Part shown: positions 60,208 to 64,000 of the stretch, piece after piece
How the letters are laid out: the number at the start of each line of letters is the position of its first letter
Numbering within the stretch: the stretch's first letter is position 1
Assembly: GCF_036226665.1 (NCBI RefSeq)
Contig: NZ_CP109007.1
Span: 7,068,001-7,132,000 of the forward strand
DNA from: Streptomyces sp. NBC_00691
GTDB taxonomy: Bacteria > Actinomycetota > Actinomycetes > Streptomycetales > Streptomycetaceae
Reading direction: 5' to 3'
Length of the DNA: 64,000 nt
Position numbers and translations under genes: made by a program
Notes under the pieces: model-generated
Databases searched by the model: none
What the model was told of the DNA's origin: nothing
Seen by the model: the letters and a program-made list of their open reading frames with translations, nothing else

Positions 60208-61239
60208 TCAGGGGCGGAGGAGGACCTTGCCCGTGTCAGGAGCGCCGCCGCCCACCAGCGCGAGAGCCTCGCCGAACCGGTCGAGGGGGAACTCGTGGGT
60301 GATGAGCGGGGCCGGGTCGAGGAGCCCGAGGGAGAACGCGCGGACGGCATCGGACCAGGCCGCGGAGGAGGCGCCGAAGACGCTGCGGATCTCCAGCTGG
60401 CTGACCGACAGATGAACCGGGTCGATGCCGGCGGCCCCCGCCGGGAACATGCCGGTCAGGACGACCCGGCCGCCCCGGCGGGCGAGCAGACAGGAGGAGG
60501 CGGCGGTGGTGGGCGCGCCCGCCGTCTCCATGACGAGATCGAAACGACCCGACAGGCCGTCCGCCTCGGCCGGGGTGAGCACGCGGCTCGCACCGAAGGC
60601 CGGGCCCCGGGCCGCCCGGTCCTCCCGCGGGTCCACGACGGCCAGCTCGGCCGGGGAGGAGGCGGCGAGCCACTGGACGGCGAGCAGCCCGAGCGTCCCG
60701 GCGCCGACGACGGCGACGCGCTCACCGGGGCGCGGCCGGCCGGCCCGTACCGCGGCGGCGACGACGGCCGCCGGTTCGAGCAGCGCGGCGGCCCGGAGGT
60801 CCACCCCGTCCGGCAGCGGGTGCAGGAGCCGGGCGGGGACGAGGACGTGGTCGGCGAAGGCGCCCGGCTCGGTGAAGCCGGTCTCGGCGTACCCCGCGGT
60901 GCACAGGCTGGTCTCCCCGTTCCGGCAGCGCTCGCAACGGCCGCAGGCCCGGAAGCCCTCGGCCACGCACGGCCGGCCCGGCAGCAGGGGATCGACCCCC
61001 GGCCCGACGGCCTCCACGGTCCCCGCCCACTCGTGACCGGGGACGATCGGGTAGCGGACGTACCCCGGGGCGCGGTGGCCCTCGTACAGCTCGCGGTCGC
61101 TCATGCAGATCCCGGCGGCGGCGACCCGCACCCGGACCTCGCCGGGACCGGGGGTGGGGACGTCCCGCTCGACCAGCCGGTGCGCGCCGGGCCGATCGAC
61201 GAGGACGGCGCGGCTCAGGGCGGCGGAACCGGTGCTCAC
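60208..61239 (-). CDS. Zinc-dependent medium-chain dehydrogenase (sugar/polyol type)
   Basis: A 343-residue NAD(P)-dependent alcohol dehydrogenase. The catalytic-zinc Cys is in GICMSDRELYEGH, PGHEWAG holds His and Glu, and the structural zinc Cys row is FRACGRCERCRNGETSLC. The Rossmann motif is VAVVGAGTLGLLAVQ. With the dehydratase before it and the SMP-30 lactonase across the promoter, it probably oxidises an aldose or its acid. GTG 61239 overlaps the dehydratase stop (GTGA). Confidence 0.87.
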   Translation of the reverse strand: MSTGSAALSRAVLVDRPGAHRLVERDVPTPGPGEVRVRVAAAGICMSDRELYEGHRAPGYVRYPIVPGHEWAGTVEAVGPGVDPLLPGRPCVAEGFRACGRCERCRNGETSLCTAGYAETGFTEPGAFADHVLVPARLLHPLPDGVDLRAAALLEPAAVVAAAVRAGRPRPGERVAVVGAGTLGLLAVQWLAASSPAELAVVDPREDRAARGPAFGASRVLTPAEADGLSGRFDLVMETAGAPTTAASSCLLARRGGRVVLTGMFPAGAAGIDPVHLSVSQLEIRSVFGASSAAWSDAVRAFSLGLLDPAPLITHEFPLDRFGEALALVGGGAPDTGKVLLRP

Positions 61240-62390
61240 TCGGGCTGCCTCTTCTCCCAGCCCTCGGCCCACAGGTCGAAGCGGGCGCGCTGCTGCGGGA
61301 ACTCGGCGGCGGCGTCCGCGTCGAACTCCACCCCGAGCCCCGGCTCGTGGGAGACGGTGAAGCAGCCGGTCTCCGGGTCGACCTCGGGCGCGCCGCGCAC
61401 GACCTTCTTGATCTCGGCGTCCGCGAAGTCGTTGAAGTGTTCCAGGACCTTGAAGTTGGGTGTGCAGGCGGCGAGTTGGAGGGAGGCCGCGGTGAGGACC
61501 GAGCCGCCCACGTTGTGCGGGGCGACGAGGACGTAGTGGGTCTCGGCGGTGGCGGCGAGCTTCCTGGCCTCCAGGATGCCGCCGATGTGACCGACGTCGG
61601 GCTGCACGATGTCGGCGGCCTGGGACTCGAAGAGCTCCCGGAACTCGATCCGGTCGTGGATCCGTTCACCGGTCGCGATCGGCAGGTCCACCTTCTCCGC
61701 GACTTTCGACAGGGCCTTGAGGTTCTCCGGCGGCACCGGTTCCTCCAGCCACGCGGGCCGGAACGGGGCGAGTTCGCGCGCGAGCCGGACAGCGGTGGAC
61801 GGGGAGAAGCGGCCGTGCATCTCCACCATCAGCTCGGTGTCCGGGCCGATGGCGTCCCGTACCGCCTCGATCAGCGCGACGGCCTCCCGTGACCGCTCGG
61901 CGTCCAGCTCGTAGTGACCGGTCCCGAACGGGTCGATCTTCAGGGCCCGGTAGCCGCGTGCCACGACATCGCGCGCCGCCCCGTGGTACGCCTCCGGGGT
62001 GCGCTCGGTGGTGTACCAGCCGTTCGCGTAGGCCTTCACCCGGTCCGTGACCTGCCCGCCGAGCAGCTGCCAGACGGGTACGCCGAGGGCTTTGCCCTTG
62101 ATGTCCCAGCAGGCCATCTCGACGACCGCGATGCCGGACATGACGATCTCGCCGGCCCGCCCGAAGTCCCCGTACTTCATGCGCCGTACGAGATCCTCGA
62201 CCGCGAACGGGTCGGATCCGGCGATGTGGTGGTGCTCGGCCTCGCGGAGGTAGCCGACGAGCGCGTCGGTGTGCCCGAGCATCCGGGTCTCGCCGACGCC
62301 GGTCAGTCCCTCGTCGGTGTGGACGAGCACATAGGTGAGGTTGCGCCAGGGCGTGCCGACGACGTGTGTGGTGATTCCCGTGATGCGCAC
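61236..62390 (-). CDS. Enolase-superfamily sugar-acid dehydratase (mandelate racemase/galactonate dehydratase-like)
   Basis: A 384-residue protein with an alpha+beta capping domain and a TIM barrel. Metal-ligand positions are MVEMHGRF, LEEPVPPEN and IATGERIH; the His-Asp dyad is PDVGHIGG and APHNVGG. This is the mandelate racemase subgroup, nearest in feel to D-galactonate dehydratases. The exact acid (galactonate, fuconate, rhamnonate or arabinonate) is not clear. GTG 62390 starts the unit with the dehydrogenase, divergent from an IclR regulator. Confidence 0.85.
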   Translation of the reverse strand: MRITGITTHVVGTPWRNLTYVLVHTDEGLTGVGETRMLGHTDALVGYLREAEHHHIAGSDPFAVEDLVRRMKYGDFGRAGEIVMSGIAVVEMACWDIKGKALGVPVWQLLGGQVTDRVKAYANGWYTTERTPEAYHGAARDVVARGYRALKIDPFGTGHYELDAERSREAVALIEAVRDAIGPDTELMVEMHGRFSPSTAVRLARELAPFRPAWLEEPVPPENLKALSKVAEKVDLPIATGERIHDRIEFRELFESQAADIVQPDVGHIGGILEARKLAATAETHYVLVAPHNVGGSVLTAASLQLAACTPNFKVLEHFNDFADAEIKKVVRGAPEVDPETGCFTVSHEPGLGVEFDADAAAEFPQQRARFDLWAEGWEKRQPE

Positions 62391-62686
62391 GGTGGTTGCT
62401 CCCCAGGAGTGCGGACGTGGACGTGGGCGTGGACGTGGTGCGGGAGGGTGTCCGGAGAACCTGCTCGTTCGAGATGTCGAATGCCGTTCGGTGGATCGGC
62501 GTGACGGTAGGCAGCGGCCCGCCGGAGTGTCAATGGGAGGGTGTCCGGCCGCCCCGCCCCGGCGGAATCCCCGACGGAGCGGGGCGCGACCGCCCGTTGC
62601 CCGTCGTGGGGCGCGCCGCTAGTCTCTGTTCGCGATTTCGGTCGTAGTACGGGATACCGAACGGGCAGAGGCGAGGTGGGGGACCC
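62391..62686. other. 296-bp divergent control region of the sugar-acid locus
   Basis: Contains promoters for the dehydratase-dehydrogenase unit and the IclR gene. A TTCGGT, 13 bases, ACCGAA inverted repeat (62637 to 62661) lies 26 bp before the IclR start. CGTTCGAGATGTCG at 62466 to 62479 is shared with the region before the pectin operon. No gene seen. Confidence 0.55.
62637..62661. promoter_or_regulatory. Inverted repeat, candidate IclR operator
   Basis: TTCGGT and ACCGAA separated by 13 bases, close to the IclR start, the usual place for autoregulation. The spacing is wide for a simple dimer site but possible for IclR proteins. Confidence 0.4.
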
Positions 62687-63457
62687 ATGGGACGACTCGT
62701 TCCGGCGGTGACCAGGGCATTCGACGTGCTGGAGCTCTTCCTGGAGGGCGACGGCATCCTGTCCGCCCCCGAGATCACCCGCAGGCTCCAGCTGCCGCGC
62801 ACCACCACGCACGAGCTGGTCACCACCCTGACCGCCCGCAACTACCTCGTGCCGGTGCCGGGACAGCCCGGCCGCTACCGGCTCGGCGTCCGCACGTACC
62901 AGCTCGGCAGCCGGTACGCCGAGCAGCTCGACCTCGCGGCCGAAGGCCACCAGGTCGCGCGCGAGGTCGCCGACACCTGTGGCGAGACGGTGCACGTGGC
63001 CGTCCTGGAGGACATGGACGTCATCTACATCGCGAAGGTCGACTCGACCCACGCGGTACGGATGGTCTCCGCGGCCGGACGCCGACTGCCCGCCCACTGC
63101 ACGGCCGTCGGCAAGATGCTGCTCGCCACCCTCCCGGAGGCCGAACTGGAGGAGCGCCTCGACGGGTACGACCTGGCGGGCATGACCCCCCGCAGCATCA
63201 CCGACCCGGACGCGCTGCGCGCCGCCCTCGCCGAGATCCGGATCCTCGGTGTCGCGGGCGAACAGCAGGAGTCCAACCCCGACGTGAGCTGCGTGGCCGC
63301 GCCGGTGAGGGACCGCTCCGGCCGGGTCGTCGCGGCGCTGTCCGTCTCCGTACCCGTGCACCGCTGGAGCGAGGACCGGGAGAACGAACTCACGGCGCTG
63401 GCCGTGCAGGGCGCGGGCCGGCTGGCGGAGCGCCTGGGGTACCGGACGGCGCGCTGA
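62687..63457 (+). CDS. IclR-family regulator of sugar-acid catabolism
   Basis: A 256-residue regulator with a winged HTH (about 5 to 65; FDVLELFLEGDGILSAPEI, RTTTHELVTTL) and a full effector domain (HVAVLEDMDVIYIAKVDS, LPAHCTAVGKMLLATL, SCVAAPVRDRSGRVVAALSV). It is divergent from the dehydratase unit and 55 bp before the lactonase, so it likely controls both in response to a sugar acid. ATG 62687 follows GAGGTGGGGG. Confidence 0.9.
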   Translation: MGRLVPAVTRAFDVLELFLEGDGILSAPEITRRLQLPRTTTHELVTTLTARNYLVPVPGQPGRYRLGVRTYQLGSRYAEQLDLAAEGHQVAREVADTCGETVHVAVLEDMDVIYIAKVDSTHAVRMVSAAGRRLPAHCTAVGKMLLATLPEAELEERLDGYDLAGMTPRSITDPDALRAALAEIRILGVAGEQQESNPDVSCVAAPVRDRSGRVVAALSVSVPVHRWSEDRENELTALAVQGAGRLAERLGYRTAR

Positions 63458-63512
63458 CGCGAAGCCGTAGTTTCTGCGTGTCGCACCACCGGCACGCCAC
63501 CGAGGAGGCCAG

Positions 63513-64000
63513 ATGCAGCACCTCAGGGCCCAGCCCTGCTCCCCTCTGCCCGGACGCCTGACGGAAGGGCCCGTCTGGGACACCCGGCGCCAGGAACTGC
63601 TCTGGGTGGACATACCCGACGGCCTCGTCCACCGGGCCGCCCTCACGCACGGGGACGCGAAGCCGGACCTGGCCGTTTTCTCGGCGCTCCGCCTCGACCG
63701 CCCCGTCGGCGCCGTCCAGCCCTGCGCCTCGGGAGCCCTGCTCGCGGCGGCGGGCACCTCCGTCCTCCGGCTGCGCGAGGACCGCCCGGTCACGGAGGCC
63801 GTCGAACTGGCCGCGCCGGTCCTGCCCGAGGACGGCGTGCCCCGCCGTATGAACGACGCCGCCGTCGACCCCGCGGGCCGGCTCCTCGCCGGAACGATGG
63901 CGTACGACGAAAGCCCCGGCGCGGGCGCGCTCTACCGCCTCGACGGCGACGGACTGACCACGCTCCTGGAGTCGGTCACCATCTCCAACGGCCTCGGCTG
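63513..64000 (+). CDS. SMP-30/gluconolactonase family lactonase (3' part outside the window)
   Basis: About 162 codons are seen before the window ends. Propeller-family marks are LTEGPVWDTRRQELLWVDI near the start (metal-ligand Glu), RRMNDAAVDPAGRLLAGTM and SNGLGW at the edge. Such enzymes open aldonolactones to aldonates, the step between the dehydrogenase and the dehydratase of the locus across the IclR gene. ATG 63513 has a strong GAGGAGG site. Confidence 0.85.
   Translation, partial: MQHLRAQPCSPLPGRLTEGPVWDTRRQELLWVDIPDGLVHRAALTHGDAKPDLAVFSALRLDRPVGAVQPCASGALLAAAGTSVLRLREDRPVTEAVELAAPVLPEDGVPRRMNDAAVDPAGRLLAGTMAYDESPGAGALYRLDGDGLTTLLESVTISNGLG

Noticed and set aside
1..64000. Search by eye for tRNA, rRNA, CRISPR arrays, insertion sequences and secondary-metabolite core genes
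   Set aside because: None seen; no transposase-like protein, no regular spacer arrays, no PKS or NRPS domains.

Overview
The window is very high in G+C, with strong third-position G/C bias, frequent GTG starts and many 4-bp ATGA/GTGA gene overlaps. Gene families such as CebR/CebEFG, DUF397 with DUF5753 XRE regulators, DUF7848, CU044_5270 and SigE-type sigma factors point to a Streptomyces chromosome. I cannot name the species. I see no rRNA, tRNA, CRISPR array, transposase or phage module.

Left part (1 to 11.5 kb), mixed genes. A cut-off gene for a surface/baseplate-like protein diverges from a DUF2470 (haem-utilisation-type) gene; a near-perfect DmdR/IdeR iron box lies between them. Next come an MMPL transporter convergent with an F420-type luciferase-like oxidoreductase, then a coupled trio (small HD hydrolase of the MESH1/RelA-SpoT type, ECF sigma factor, CU044_5270 membrane protein). 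These are followed by a secreted glycerophosphodiester phosphodiesterase, a large secreted protein of unknown function, an IclR regulator and a small secreted protein that ends at a strong terminator.

Cellulose region (11.5 to 24.6 kb). This is a ceb locus: bglC (GH1), cebG, cebF and cebE, divergent from cebR. Next to it are three secreted cellulases with CBM2 modules: GH6 and GH5 in one transcription unit, divergent from GH48. Perfect CebR boxes (TGGGAGCGCTCCCA) lie before cebE, before cebR and between GH5 and GH48. Polymer attack, cellobiose import and intracellular hydrolysis therefore share one regulator.

Middle regulators (24.7 to 29 kb). A LacI regulator, a SigE-type ECF sigma factor and a membrane protein are tightly packed, followed by a YjbQ-family enzyme. 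After these comes a 436-residue protein of unknown function, whose gene is bracketed by near-identical 26-bp direct repeats.

Pectin/arabinan region (29 to 42.7 kb, minus strand). A long operon with many 4-bp overlaps encodes two ABC permeases, a Gfo/Idh/MocA oxidoreductase, a DUF6807 (PmoA-like) protein, GH43, a solute-binding lipoprotein, a CE12-like esterase, a PL1 pectate lyase and a pectin methylesterase. Upstream, a coupled GntR/FCD regulator, DapA-family and IlvD/Edd-family module looks like sugar-acid catabolism.

Right part (43 to 64 kb), side-chain removal. A YicI-type GH31 alpha-xylosidase is followed by a PPOX-class protein and an XRE/DUF397/DUF7848 island. A GH3 beta-glucosidase then diverges from an operon of ABC binding protein, two permeases, GH42 beta-galactosidase and a GH95-like enzyme, with a LacI regulator at its end. 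Palindromes TCGAAGCGCTTCGA mark that regulator's likely operators. GH95, GH42, GH31 and GH3 together are the exo-activities needed to take apart fucogalacto-xyloglucan oligosaccharides or related side chains. The window ends with a Zn-dehydrogenase and an enolase-superfamily dehydratase, divergent from an IclR regulator and a cut-off SMP-30 lactonase: a non-phosphorylative sugar oxidation set.

Three sugar ABC importers are present but no ATPase gene, which fits the shared ATPase MsiK of Streptomyces. Overall the window is a plant cell wall degradation and uptake region joined to a few stress and iron loci.
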